Assembly (NCBI GenBank): GCA_945861605.1
Contig: CAMAVG010000020.1
Coordinates: 1 to 12,180 of the forward strand
DNA length: 12,180 nt
Source: Rickettsia typhi
GTDB lineage: Bacteria; Pseudomonadota; Alphaproteobacteria; Rickettsiales; Deianiraeaceae
Reading direction: 5' to 3'
This document shows, in pieces, positions 1 through 6,460 of the stretch (position 1 is the first letter of the stretch; the number at the start of each line of letters is the position of its first letter). The translations under genes and the position numbers were made by a program. The notes beneath the pieces were generated by a model. The model was given only the letters and a program-made list of their open reading frames with translations. It was not told where the DNA came from and searched no databases.

Positions 1-635
1 ACAAACGCACCCTCAAAATTTGCCCCACTTAAATTCGCACCTTTTAAGTTCACGCCACTTAAATCGGTTTTAGTGAAATCTGCACCACTTAAAAATGCAC
101 CAGTGAAATTTGCATCACCTAAAAATGCACCAGTGAAATTTGCAACACTTAAATCCGCACCTGTGAAATTTGCACCACTTAAATCCGCACCTGTGAAATT
201 TGCACCACTTAAATCTGCATCATCAAAATTTGCACCACCTAAGTTCGCACCAGTGAAATTTACACCATTGCAATTTGCACACATAAAATCCCCATCATCC
301 CACCATGAACCATTGAAATGCGCACCAATAAAATCCGCATTATATAAATCCGCACCAGTGAAATTTGCCAGTCGAAGAATCGCACCTTTTAAGTTCACGC
401 CACGCAAATAAGCGTCGGATAATTCAACGCCAACAAGTGGCACGCCTTTGGAATTTAGAAACTCCAATGCTTGAATTTTACCGGAATTTCCACTTACTTT
501 TGTGGTGATTAACTGCCACGCACCAAGAATTTTCTGCTCTTGAAGGGATTGATATTGAAGAACAAGCCCAACAATTGCCGCAATAATTCCAATTCCCTCC
601 AAAACACGCCAAATGTAAAGTTTCCAGTTTTTCAT
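1..635 (-). CDS. Membrane-anchored pentapeptide-repeat protein (C-terminus beyond the window)
   Basis: This frame is open from an ATG at 635 to the window edge (211 residues visible), so the 5' end is complete and the 3' end is missing. Residues 1-10 are basic and aromatic, and about 12-27 form a hydrophobic segment (GIGIIAAIVGLVL), which suggests an N-terminal membrane anchor. From about residue 68 onward the protein is pentapeptide repeats of the A-(N/D)-(L/F)-x-x type, for example SGANF-TGADL. These are known to fold into a right-handed quadrilateral beta-helix. Residues 110-126 (SWWDDGDFMCANC) interrupt the regular pattern. The ATG overlaps the ruvC stop (ATGA, 4 bp), so translation is probably coupled to ruvC. 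Function is unknown. Pentapeptide proteins range from gyrase-protecting DNA mimics (Qnr/MfpA) to membrane-associated structural proteins, and the anchor makes a gyrase role less likely. The family assignment is secure; the role is not. Confidence 0.85.
   Translation of the reverse strand, partial: MKNWKLYIWRVLEGIGIIAAIVGLVLQYQSLQEQKILGAWQLITTKVSGNSGKIQALEFLNSKGVPLVGVELSDAYLRGVNLKGAILRLANFTGADLYNADFIGAHFNGSWWDDGDFMCANCNGVNFTGANLGGANFDDADLSGANFTGADLSGANFTGADLSVANFTGAFLGDANFTGAFLSGADFTKTDLSGVNLKGANLSGANFEGAF
31..270. repeat. Tandem 30-bp repeats inside the pentapeptide gene
   Basis: About eight consecutive 30-bp units each encode two pentapeptides. The units at 151-180 and 181-210 are identical, and 91-120 and 121-150 are nearly so, while the outer units are more diverged. 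Near-identical DNA, rather than only similar protein, suggests recent unit duplication and possible copy-number variation. There are no spacers between units, so this is not a CRISPR array. Confidence 0.85.
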
Positions 636-1096
636 ACCCCAGCACAAAACGCAATAGCAATCGCATCATATTCATCGCTTGTAAGGTCAGGTTTCACACC
701 CGAAACAAGGCGTTGGATCATGAATTCCACCTGCGATTTCTCCGCTTTTCCAGCTCCCGTTACGGTTTTCTTCACCGCATTTGGGCTGAATTCCACAATT
801 GGAACCTCGTTTTTTGCAACGGAAGTGATGATTGCCCCGCGCGCCGCCCCAAGTTTAAGGGACGATGTCGCATTCACATTGACAAAAGTCTCCTCAATTC
901 CACAAATTGACGGCTTGTAAAGCTTGCAAAGGTGGTCGATTATTTCAAATAAATGGAGGAGTTTTTTCGGGAAGTCATCCGTGCCTTTGTTTTTAATAAC
1001 CCCAGATTCCACAAGGTGAAAAGTTCCGTTTTGGTTTTTAGAAATTATTGCGTAGCCTGCGTTGTTGAGGGCTGGGTCAATGCCAAGGATTGTCAT
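632..1096 (-). CDS. ruvC: Holliday junction resolvase RuvC
   Basis: RuvC is the endonuclease that cuts Holliday junctions symmetrically, working with the RuvAB branch migration motor in recombination and replication-fork repair. The 154-residue length is close to typical. The RNase H-fold motifs are present: LGIDPALNNAGYAI with Asp7, IEETFVNVN with Glu68, and SDEYDAIAIA with Asp141 and Asp144. These match the four acidic metal-binding residues of the family. The block KLGAARGAII followed by GKAEKSQV is also typical. The start codon overlaps the upstream gene's stop by one base (TAATG), and the stop overlaps the pentapeptide gene's ATG. RuvC is therefore translated inside a coupled four-gene minus-strand operon. 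The usual ruvA/ruvB partners are not in this window. Confidence 0.96.
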   Translation of the reverse strand: MTILGIDPALNNAGYAIISKNQNGTFHLVESGVIKNKGTDDFPKKLLHLFEIIDHLCKLYKPSICGIEETFVNVNATSSLKLGAARGAIITSVAKNEVPIVEFSPNAVKKTVTGAGKAEKSQVEFMIQRLVSGVKPDLTSDEYDAIAIAFCAGV

Positions 1097-1410
1097 TATT
1101 TAAGAATTTTGGTAACTATTGCAGTGACGAATATCAAGATTACACTCCAAACACCAATGCCAATAAGGCGACCGGTATTTTTCAAAAACACCTTATACTC
1201 ATCCCTATCGTACTCTTTGATGATTTGCTGAATTTCCTTGCGACAACTCTTATCTTCCTTTAGTAAATCTACAATAATTTTCTTTATTGCCTTGTCTGCA
1301 ATTTTTGATTCTCTTAAAGTTTTCTCAATTAAATTACCGAATTTATCAGAAGAGCTTAATGTATTGTTTATACCGTCAATGGCTTGCTTTGAATCAAAAT
1401 TGTCATTCAT
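1096..1410 (-). CDS. Hypothetical small protein with a C-terminal membrane segment
   Basis: I do not recognise this 104-residue protein. The first about 70 residues are polar, charged and probably helical, with many Lys/Glu/Asp (for example AIKKIIVDLLKEDKSCRKEI). The C-terminal about 22 residues are hydrophobic (IGIGVWSVILIFVTAIV) and end in TKILK. That layout suggests a tail-anchored inner-membrane protein with a cytoplasmic helical domain. It begins four bases after the upstream 83-residue gene and its stop overlaps the ruvC ATG (TAATG). No Shine-Dalgarno sequence is evident, so translation may depend on coupling. It looks like a real gene because it keeps the operon packing and has a coherent amphipathic and hydrophobic composition. 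Function is unknown. Confidence 0.7.
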   Translation of the reverse strand: MNDNFDSKQAIDGINNTLSSSDKFGNLIEKTLRESKIADKAIKKIIVDLLKEDKSCRKEIQQIIKEYDRDEYKVFLKNTGRLIGIGVWSVILIFVTAIVTKILK

Positions 1411-1414
1411 AAAA

Positions 1415-1666
1415 TTATTTTAAATAATCTTTTGATGGTCGCGCCTCTTCCCCACTTGCAGTTATTGTTATGGATATTGTGCCGTCTTGTGCATTTAGCA
1501 ACACACCCATTGCAAACCTTAAAACGGATTGTTCATCTTTTAAATTTAGCCTTTCTTGAATTTCGTTGAAAGCCTTCCTATCCCCATTATCAAGTTCCAA
1601 AATTAATACGGGACGATCTTCGTTTTCAGGCAGTTTTCTTACCTCTTCACGAGCCTTAACCGACAT
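1415..1666 (-). CDS. Hypothetical 83-residue cytoplasmic protein, first gene of the ruvC operon
   Basis: This is a small soluble protein with no family that I can name confidently. A short beta-like stretch (RPVLILELDNGDRKAFNEI) is followed by a helix-rich section, NLKDEQSVLRFAMGVLLNAQ, and then a second beta-like stretch (GTISITITA). The section around 'LNLKDEQSVLRFA' recalls small ribbon-helix-helix-like or antitoxin-like proteins, but I see no diagnostic motif. It is the promoter-proximal gene of the minus-strand operon. The 104-residue gene follows after four bases, which could suggest a small two-gene module placed ahead of ruvC. Upstream of the ATG there is only a weak purine run (AAAGAT). 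Confidence 0.65.
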   Translation of the reverse strand: MSVKAREEVRKLPENEDRPVLILELDNGDRKAFNEIQERLNLKDEQSVLRFAMGVLLNAQDGTISITITASGEEARPSKDYLK

Positions 1667-1702
1667 ATCTTTAAATATTAATTAACATTTTTATAATTTA
1701 TA

Positions 1703-1737
1703 TTGACATAATTTAGAAAATCATTTTATTTGTCAAG
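1703..1737. promoter_or_regulatory. Overlapping divergent promoters for the ruvC operon and recJ
   Basis: A plus-strand TTGACA lies at 1703-1708. The minus-strand sequence CTTGACAAATAA reads from 1737 down to 1726. With 17-bp spacing the minus -10 would be AATTAT (1713-1708), overlapping the plus -35 box. The plus -10 candidate (TTTATT, 1725-1730) overlaps the minus -35 region. The two promoters would therefore compete for polymerase. The -35 boxes are clear and the -10 boxes are weak. The start sites are inferred, not measured. Confidence 0.45.
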
Positions 1738-1754
1738 CCTATTACAAAATAAAA

Positions 1755-3563
1755 ATGTACACATTCTCCCTTTTAAAGAACTTTTGGATTGAAGAAGAAT
1801 ATTCCCGCGACACCGTGAACCGTATAATCAGCGAGCACAAAACCTCGTATATAATCGCCAGATTGCTCTACCTTGTGCCAAACCTTGAATTTGAACAAGT
1901 GCCGGATTTCCTGAATCCGAAAATGAAAAACCTTATGCCAAACCCAAACCATCTTTTAGACATGCCAAAAGCAGTTGAAAGAATGTACACGGCTGTTATA
2001 AAAAAAGAAAAAATTACCATTTTTGGAGATTACGACGTCGACGGTGCAACATCATCGGCAATAATTCACAATTATTTGAAATCAATTGGTATTGATAGCG
2101 AAATCTACATTCCTGACCGCGTCCGCGAAGGCTACGGCCCAAATATTGAAGCAATGAAAACCATCGCCGCAAATGGAACAAAGCTTTTGATAACAGTCGA
2201 TTGCGGAACCGTAGCATTTGAACCACTGGAGGAAGCCCACGCACAAGGAATGGACGCAATTGTTATTGATCACCACCTTGGCGTAAGCGATGTTCCAAAA
2301 TCTGTTGCGATTATCAACCCAAACAGGTTGGATGAAACCACTCCACTAAAATACCTTTGCGGTGCCGGAGTCTCATTCCTCATGGTGGTTGCACTCAATG
2401 CTTTTTTACGAGAACAAAACTTCTTCACCGAAAAAAAAGAACCAAACTTGCTGGAACTTCTTCCACTTGTTGCACTTGGAACCGTTTGCGATGTTATGAA
2501 TCTTGTTTCGCTGAATCGTGCTTTTGTCACAACAGGTCTTCAAGTTCTTGAAAAATGGAGTAAATCCACTTGGGGAAATGTTGGACTCAAAGCATTAAAG
2601 GAAATTTGCGGAATTGAAAGTTTTGACGAACAAACATTCGGCTTCACATTTGGTCCTTGCATTAACGCAGGCGGAAGAATTGGTCTTGCATCACTTGGAG
2701 CAAAACTTCTTACGGAAACGAATTATGATAAGGCATTTTCAATCGCACAAAAATTACATGAATTAAACATTGAAAGAAGGGCTATCGAAAAACAAATGAA
2801 GGAGGAAGCAATTTTTGAACTAGAGCAAAAATATTCCTCAAATTCCGATTTCACAAACATCGGCTTCATCTTCATCGGAAGTGAGAAATACCATCAGGGA
2901 GTCATTGGGATTTTAGCCTCCCGCCTTAAAGATAAATACAACAAACCCGCGTTCGTCTTCTCACAACTCGATGGCTACATCAAGGCTTCGGCAAGGTCAA
3001 TTATTGGAATCGACCTTGGTGCGACAATAAACAAAGCTGTTAAAAAAGGGCTTTTGATAGCAGGTGGCGGACACGCAATGGCAGGCGGATTTTCCTGCAT
3101 CAATGAAAATGTTGAACAATTAAAGCAGTTTTTCGAAGAAGAAATTTCACAAAAAGCAATGGAATTGACGAAGATTCGCCTTCAAACATTTGCATGCGAA
3201 CTCTCGCTTTCGGCGGTCAACCTTGAACTTTACGAAGAAATCCAGAAACTTAAGCCATTTGGTCAGGGAAATCCACGCCCTTTGTTCGCAATCCGTGGAG
3301 TTGAAATCGTCTTTTCACAAAAACGCGGACAAACCCACCTTGCCGCAACATTCATGGATGAATCAGGGGCGACTCTCAAGGGAATGTTTTTCTCATTTTT
3401 CGAACATTGCTCGGATATGGACTTCAAAAACCTTGAAAAAGAAAGGCTTGATATTCTATGCGAAATATCCCTAAATGAATGGAATGGCAGGAAAACAATC
3501 GAGCTAATGCTCAAGGACATCGCGATTTCAGGCAATATTTCAACCCCAAGTTTGTATGGGTGA
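1755..3563 (+). CDS. recJ: Single-stranded-DNA-specific 5'-3' exonuclease RecJ
   Basis: RecJ degrades single-stranded DNA 5' to 3' in RecFOR recombination, mismatch repair and processing of stalled forks. The 602 residues show the DHH phosphoesterase motifs in order: FGDYDVDG (about 90-97, metal-binding Asp residues), TVDCGT (Asp149), the DHH motif itself (172-174), and LVALGTVCDVMNL (Asp246). The DHHA1 part follows with HQGVIGILASRL (about 380-391) and the GGGH motif (437-440). The C-terminal region with KPFGQGNPRPLFAIRGVEI corresponds to the OB-fold domain. Length is normal. There is no good ribosome-binding site before the ATG. The 3' end is odd: the last eight codons (ISTPSLYG) overlap the end of the rsmA-derived fragment on the other strand. 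The original RecJ tail may have been replaced at that junction. Confidence 0.96.
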   Translation: MYTFSLLKNFWIEEEYSRDTVNRIISEHKTSYIIARLLYLVPNLEFEQVPDFLNPKMKNLMPNPNHLLDMPKAVERMYTAVIKKEKITIFGDYDVDGATSSAIIHNYLKSIGIDSEIYIPDRVREGYGPNIEAMKTIAANGTKLLITVDCGTVAFEPLEEAHAQGMDAIVIDHHLGVSDVPKSVAIINPNRLDETTPLKYLCGAGVSFLMVVALNAFLREQNFFTEKKEPNLLELLPLVALGTVCDVMNLVSLNRAFVTTGLQVLEKWSKSTWGNVGLKALKEICGIESFDEQTFGFTFGPCINAGGRIGLASLGAKLLTETNYDKAFSIAQKLHELNIERRAIEKQMKEEAIFELEQKYSSNSDFTNIGFIFIGSEKYHQGVIGILASRLKDKYNKPAFVFSQLDGYIKASARSIIGIDLGATINKAVKKGLLIAGGGHAMAGGFSCINENVEQLKQFFEEEISQKAMELTKIRLQTFACELSLSAVNLELYEEIQKLKPFGQGNPRPLFAIRGVEIVFSQKRGQTHLAATFMDESGATLKGMFFSFFEHCSDMDFKNLEKERLDILCEISLNEWNGRKTIELMLKDIAISGNISTPSLYG

Positions 3564-3917
3564 TCGCCCTGCCATCCCCATAAAAACCTCCAAAAGTTCC
3601 TCCGGTTTTAATTCATTCGGGCGTTTTTTCGCAAATTTTTCGTCGATTGTTTCATCAAAAACTGTTGAAAGCATTTTGCGGTTATAAGAAAACGCTTTGT
3701 GCAGAAATTTCCAATATTGTTCAATGTTTTGAACTTGTTTTATCGGGGAAATTTTCACAACCGCTGAAAGAACATTTGGTACCGGCGAAAAACAAGCTTG
3801 CGTTACAACGCAGATTTGCTCAATTTTACAAAATGTTTGAAAAAACACACCAAGTTGATGATAATTCTTGCTTCCATGTTTTGCCATAATTTTTTCAATG
3901 ACATCCTTTTGAAGCAT
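3540..3917 (-). pseudogene. Truncated copy of the rsmA (ksgA) 3' region
   Basis: This open frame of 125 codons is a second copy of the C-terminal part of the 16S rRNA dimethyladenosine transferase gene at the right edge of the window. Base 3917 pairs with 11856, and 3593 with 12180, with no indels. I count 16 mismatches in 325 aligned bases, about 95% identity. Eight of the 108 compared residues differ (N/K, E/K, V/I, Y/S, L/V, P/Q, I/V, D/E). Homology stops abruptly at about 3918-3920, just before an ATG that is internal (Met143) in the intact protein. An in-frame TGA lies two codons upstream. The copy lacks the whole SAM-binding domain (EIGTGLG, NLPY), so it cannot be a methyltransferase. 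Its last codons overlap the recJ 3' end. Whether it is expressed is unknown; I treat it as a fragment. Confidence 0.88.
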
Positions 3918-3918
3918 A
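3593..3918. repeat. Inverted repeat, left arm (partner 11855-12180)
   Basis: This is the left arm of an inverted repeat of at least 325 bp with about 95% identity to the right arm in intact rsmA. The left arm may extend below 3593, but the right arm is cut by the window edge. The arms enclose about 7.9 kb, long enough for recA-dependent inversion of the segment in between. Confidence 0.9.
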
Positions 3919-3919
3919 G

Positions 3920-4270
3920 CTCAATCTGAATAATGCGCGAGATGAGCGCGATAAAACCCCAGAGGGTAAAATTGAGAACCTGAATGAAAAACTGACAAAC
4001 CTGCAAGAAACAAACACCGCACTTAGACAAAAATTCTGTGGGCTTGGAAAATACTTTTACAAAAGTGAAATTAAAGCAAATTGCTTGAAAATTGTAAAAA
4101 AACAGAATAAAATTGAAGCAAATAAACTCACAATCTCTAAATTGGAAAGTGAAAAAAATAATAACGTTTCACAATTACAAGGCCCTGCAGCGAATCCTGA
4201 TAACGAGCCCAATATTCTAGCAGTCAATGAAGAAAGCATAGCACAAATTAGTGAAAGAAGCCAGCGATGA
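3920..4270 (+). pseudogene. 5'-truncated coiled-coil protein remnant
   Basis: This frame is open from directly after a TAG at 3917-3919 to a TGA at 4268-4270, about 116 codons, with no ATG in frame. Only CTG (3926) and an internal TTG (4085) could initiate, and neither has a ribosome-binding site. The product is highly charged with heptad-like spacing, typical of a coiled coil. It reads NARDERDKTPEGKIENLNE, then KLTNLQETNTALRQKF, and later IKANCLKIVKKQNKIEANKL. A polar Asn/Glu/Ser-rich tail follows. The frame begins exactly where the rsmA-derived fragment ends, as expected if a rearrangement removed the 5' part of a longer coiled-coil gene. The original family is not recognisable. It lies just upstream of the tRNA-Arg gene, which is on the other strand. 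Confidence 0.65.
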
Positions 4271-4297
4271 AGATGGCATTATCAAGTTGTGGGAGAA

Positions 4298-4374
4298 TGG
4301 TGTGCCCGAAAGGGTTCGAACCTTCGACCTGCAACTTAGGAGGCTGCCGCTCTATCCAGCTGAGCTACGGGCAC
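4298..4374 (-). tRNA. tRNA-Arg (anticodon CCU)
   Basis: Read on the minus strand, the 77 bases fold as a complete cloverleaf. The acceptor stem pairs GTGCCCG with CGGGCAC. The D arm is GCTC/GAGC. The anticodon stem GCAGC/GTTGC encloses the loop CTCCTAA, so the anticodon is CCT. The variable region is short, and the T arm GAAGG/CCTTT carries the TTCGAAC loop. The discriminator base is A, and the 3' CCA is encoded (4300-4298). It reads AGG codons. It lies downstream of purH on the same strand, 40 bp away, so it could be co-transcribed. Confidence 0.97.
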
Positions 4375-4414
4375 ATGAATTTAATTTGAATCCACTTCGT
4401 TAGAAAGCAAGAAA

Positions 4415-5935
4415 TTAGTGCATAAAGTGGCGAGTTTTCGCAAAAATCAGGTTAATCCCCAATTTTTTTGCCTCGTCAATCACTTCGTCGTCCTTAATTG
4501 AACCAGATGGTGCAATAATGTTTTTAATTCCAAACGAATGTGCAAGTTCAATGTTATCTTTGAATGGGAAGAAGGCATCACTTGAAAGAATGCAATTTGA
4601 AACATCAACACCTTTTTCGACCATTTTGTGAAGAGCGATATTCATTGAATCAATGCGGGAGGTTTGCCCTGCGCCAAATGAAACGAACGATTTCCCGTTT
4701 GTTATCAAAATTGCGTTGGATTTTAGGAATCGAACGGCTGTAAAGCCAAAAATTGCATCTTGAACATTAAACATTATGCCGGATTTCACCTCAAAAGAAC
4801 TCTCGTCAATTTCAACCAAATCCCTTTCTTGTTCAAGCAGACCACCTGAAACAATACTTTGTTGAGCAGTTTTTGAAACTTCGAACGGAAGTTCCAAAAG
4901 TCTTAAATTTTTCTTTTTTGTAAGAATTTCAAGTGCTTTTTCACTGAATTTTGGTGCGATGATTACCTCAAAGAAATGTTTTGAAATTTCCACGGCAAGC
5001 GTTTCGCTGACCTCCGCATTTACGGAAACAATTCCACCAAATGCCGAAGTTGAATCAGATTCAAGGGCGAGTTTGTAAGCTTCCTCGATCAAATCAGCAC
5101 AAGCAATTCCGCACGGCGTTGCGTGTTTAATTATCGCGCATGTTGGTTCTTTGAAAAATGCGGCAATGTTATATGAAGCTTCGGAATCCTTGATGTTGTT
5201 GTAACTCATTTCCTTGCCACCAAGTTGTTTGAAGTTCAAAAATCCGCCTGAATTACCACCATTTGAATAAACTTTTGCCTTTTGATGCGGGTTTTCGCCG
5301 TATCTCAATTCCTTGCCGTTTTTGAAGCCAAGAGTCTTAAACTCCGAACTAACTTCAAATTGCGATGCGAAATAATTGGCGATTATGGAATCGTAATAAG
5401 CCGTTAATGCAAAGGCTTTTCCTGCCATTTTTTTGCGAAACTCAAGAGTCGTTCCGAAATTGTTTTCCAAAAGATGCGATTTTAGAGCGTCGCAATCCCT
5501 TGCATCGGTGATTATCGTTTTATACAAATGATTCTTCGCCGCCGAGCGAACCATTGAAGGACCTCCGATATCAATTTTTTCAATGATTGAAGCGTAATCG
5601 TTTGTTTTGGAGAGTGTTTCCTCAAATGGATAAAGGTTCACGATCACTAAATCAATTGATTGAATTCCGTGTTCAAGCATAAGGTTTGTGTCTTGCTCGC
5701 GATTTAAGAGACCTCCGTGAACTTTTGGATGAATGGTTTTGAGTCTCCCATCCATCATTTCCGGAAAATTGGTATATTGTGAAATTTCAATTGCGGGAAT
5801 TTTGTTTTCAAGCAAAAGAGCATAAGTTCCACCTGTGGAGATTATTTCAACACCGTTTTGATTCAAAAACGAGCAAAGCTCAACAATGCCGGATTTTTCT
5901 GAAACGGAGACGAGAACTCTTTGAATTTTTTGCAT
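4415..5935 (-). CDS. purH: Bifunctional AICAR formyltransferase / IMP cyclohydrolase
   Basis: PurH carries out the last two steps of de novo purine synthesis: formylation of AICAR from 10-formyl-THF, then closure of FAICAR to IMP. The 506 residues are slightly shorter than common homologues. The N-terminal cyclohydrolase (MGS-like) domain has LVSVSEKSGI (8-17), ISTGGTYALL (32-41) and MDGRLKTIHPKVHGGLL (61-77). The transformylase domain has RYGENPHQKA (211-220), the catalytic Lys-His pair in IIKHATPCGIA (K270-H271), STSAFGGIVS, SDAFFPFKD and the terminal RHF. All expected blocks are present, so it should be active. A divergent promoter region lies upstream. Presence of purH suggests a full purine pathway, unlike Rickettsia. 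Confidence 0.97.
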   Translation of the reverse strand: MQKIQRVLVSVSEKSGIVELCSFLNQNGVEIISTGGTYALLLENKIPAIEISQYTNFPEMMDGRLKTIHPKVHGGLLNREQDTNLMLEHGIQSIDLVIVNLYPFEETLSKTNDYASIIEKIDIGGPSMVRSAAKNHLYKTIITDARDCDALKSHLLENNFGTTLEFRKKMAGKAFALTAYYDSIIANYFASQFEVSSEFKTLGFKNGKELRYGENPHQKAKVYSNGGNSGGFLNFKQLGGKEMSYNNIKDSEASYNIAAFFKEPTCAIIKHATPCGIACADLIEEAYKLALESDSTSAFGGIVSVNAEVSETLAVEISKHFFEVIIAPKFSEKALEILTKKKNLRLLELPFEVSKTAQQSIVSGGLLEQERDLVEIDESSFEVKSGIMFNVQDAIFGFTAVRFLKSNAILITNGKSFVSFGAGQTSRIDSMNIALHKMVEKGVDVSNCILSSDAFFPFKDNIELAHSFGIKNIIAPSGSIKDDEVIDEAKKLGINLIFAKTRHFMH

Positions 5936-5963
5936 GTATTAATATATGATGTGAGTTTATAAA

Positions 5964-5994
5964 ACTATACAATGAGTGAATTCCTAAATATCAA
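5964..5994 (-). promoter_or_regulatory. Candidate purH promoter
   Basis: On the minus strand, TTGATA (5994-5989) precedes TGTATA (5971-5966) with a 17-bp spacer. The overlapping TATAGT (5969-5964) gives 19 bp. Either places the start site about 20-30 bases before the purH ATG. This is moderate evidence only. Confidence 0.4.
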
Positions 5995-5996
5995 GG

Positions 5997-6016
5997 AAAA
6001 TTCTTGACATATAACA
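5997..6016. repeat. 20-bp direct repeat, left copy
   Basis: The sequence aaaattcttgacatataaca is identical to 6867-6886, 870 bp away. It contains a TTGACA box (6004-6009), but unlike the right copy it has no acceptable -10 box at 16-18 bp spacing. It marks the left boundary of the TIR/membrane-protein cassette. Confidence 0.9.
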
Positions 6017-6057
6017 GTGAAGCCGTTCCATTTGGGATATTATATTTTTAACACACA

Positions 6058-6459
6058 ATGACAATTTGCAACACATTCATTTCCCACTCTTGGAAATATG
6101 ACAATCACTACCAGAAAATTGTTAATTTTTTAAATTCCGATTCAACATTTAAGTGGCAAGATTACTCAATTCCAATTGATGATCCCGTTCACACAAATGG
6201 CACGGATGCAGATTTGCGAGCAAAGCTTGACAGTAAAATTAGAATGAGTAGTGTTGTAGTGCTTGTTGGTGGCGTTTATGCAAGTTATAGCAAGTGGATT
6301 AATGCTGAAATTGACATTGCACAAAAATACAATAAGCCAATTGTTACCGTTTTACTTTGGGGTGCCGAGCGTTCGTCGGATAGAGCGCAGTCCGCAGCAA
6401 CTGAAGTTGTAGCTTGGCAGGCAAAATCTATTATAAAAGAAATTAAAAGACATTATTAG
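6058..6459 (+). CDS. TIR-like protein of the ThsB / MTH538 type
   Basis: This 133-residue single-domain protein resembles the MTH538/ThsB TIR-like family (DUF1863). It begins with the first-strand motif TFISHSWKYD (6-15). It continues with a W-x-D region and the IPIDDP loop (38-43), the SSVVVLVGGVYASYSKWI block (64-81), Glu84 in the W-x3-E position where TIR NADases carry the catalytic glutamate, and PIVTVLLWG (94-102). ThsB proteins of Thoeris sense phage and make a cyclic ADP-ribose-type signal from NAD+. That activity here is an inference from fold resemblance. No N- or C-terminal fused domain is present. The downstream membrane-protein gene starts one base after the TAG, so the two are translated together. 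Upstream there is no clear Shine-Dalgarno sequence. I see no ThsA (SIR2-SLOG) homologue in the window. Confidence 0.82.
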   Translation: MTICNTFISHSWKYDNHYQKIVNFLNSDSTFKWQDYSIPIDDPVHTNGTDADLRAKLDSKIRMSSVVVLVGGVYASYSKWINAEIDIAQKYNKPIVTVLLWGAERSSDRAQSAATEVVAWQAKSIIKEIKRHY

Positions 6460-6460
6460 T

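Noticed and set aside
31..270. CRISPR-like array of 30-bp repeats
   Set aside because: Units are directly tandem with no unique spacers and stay in a coding frame.
73..411. Plus-strand repetitive frame rich in 'APVKFA'
   Set aside because: It is the antisense shadow of the pentapeptide repeats, whose minus-strand reading (SGANF/TGADL) has the real family pattern and continues upstream to a coupled start.
3647..3889. Plus-strand frame with a matching minus-strand frame at 11884-12126
   Set aside because: The two proteins resemble each other only because both are antisense to the duplicated rsmA region.
3920..3929. 9-bp match (tcaatctga) between the fragment junction and rsmA codons 3-5 at 11435-11443
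   Set aside because: Too short in AT-rich DNA to prove microhomology; it could be chance.
3803..4030. Minus-strand frame spanning the rearrangement junction
   Set aside because: It is out of frame with the rsmA fragment and antisense to the coiled-coil remnant. Composition gives no support.
4375..4430. Possible purH terminator (ccactt ... aagtgg)
   Set aside because: The arms are six bases with a loop of over 25 bases and no T-run on the minus strand, so it is not a credible terminator.
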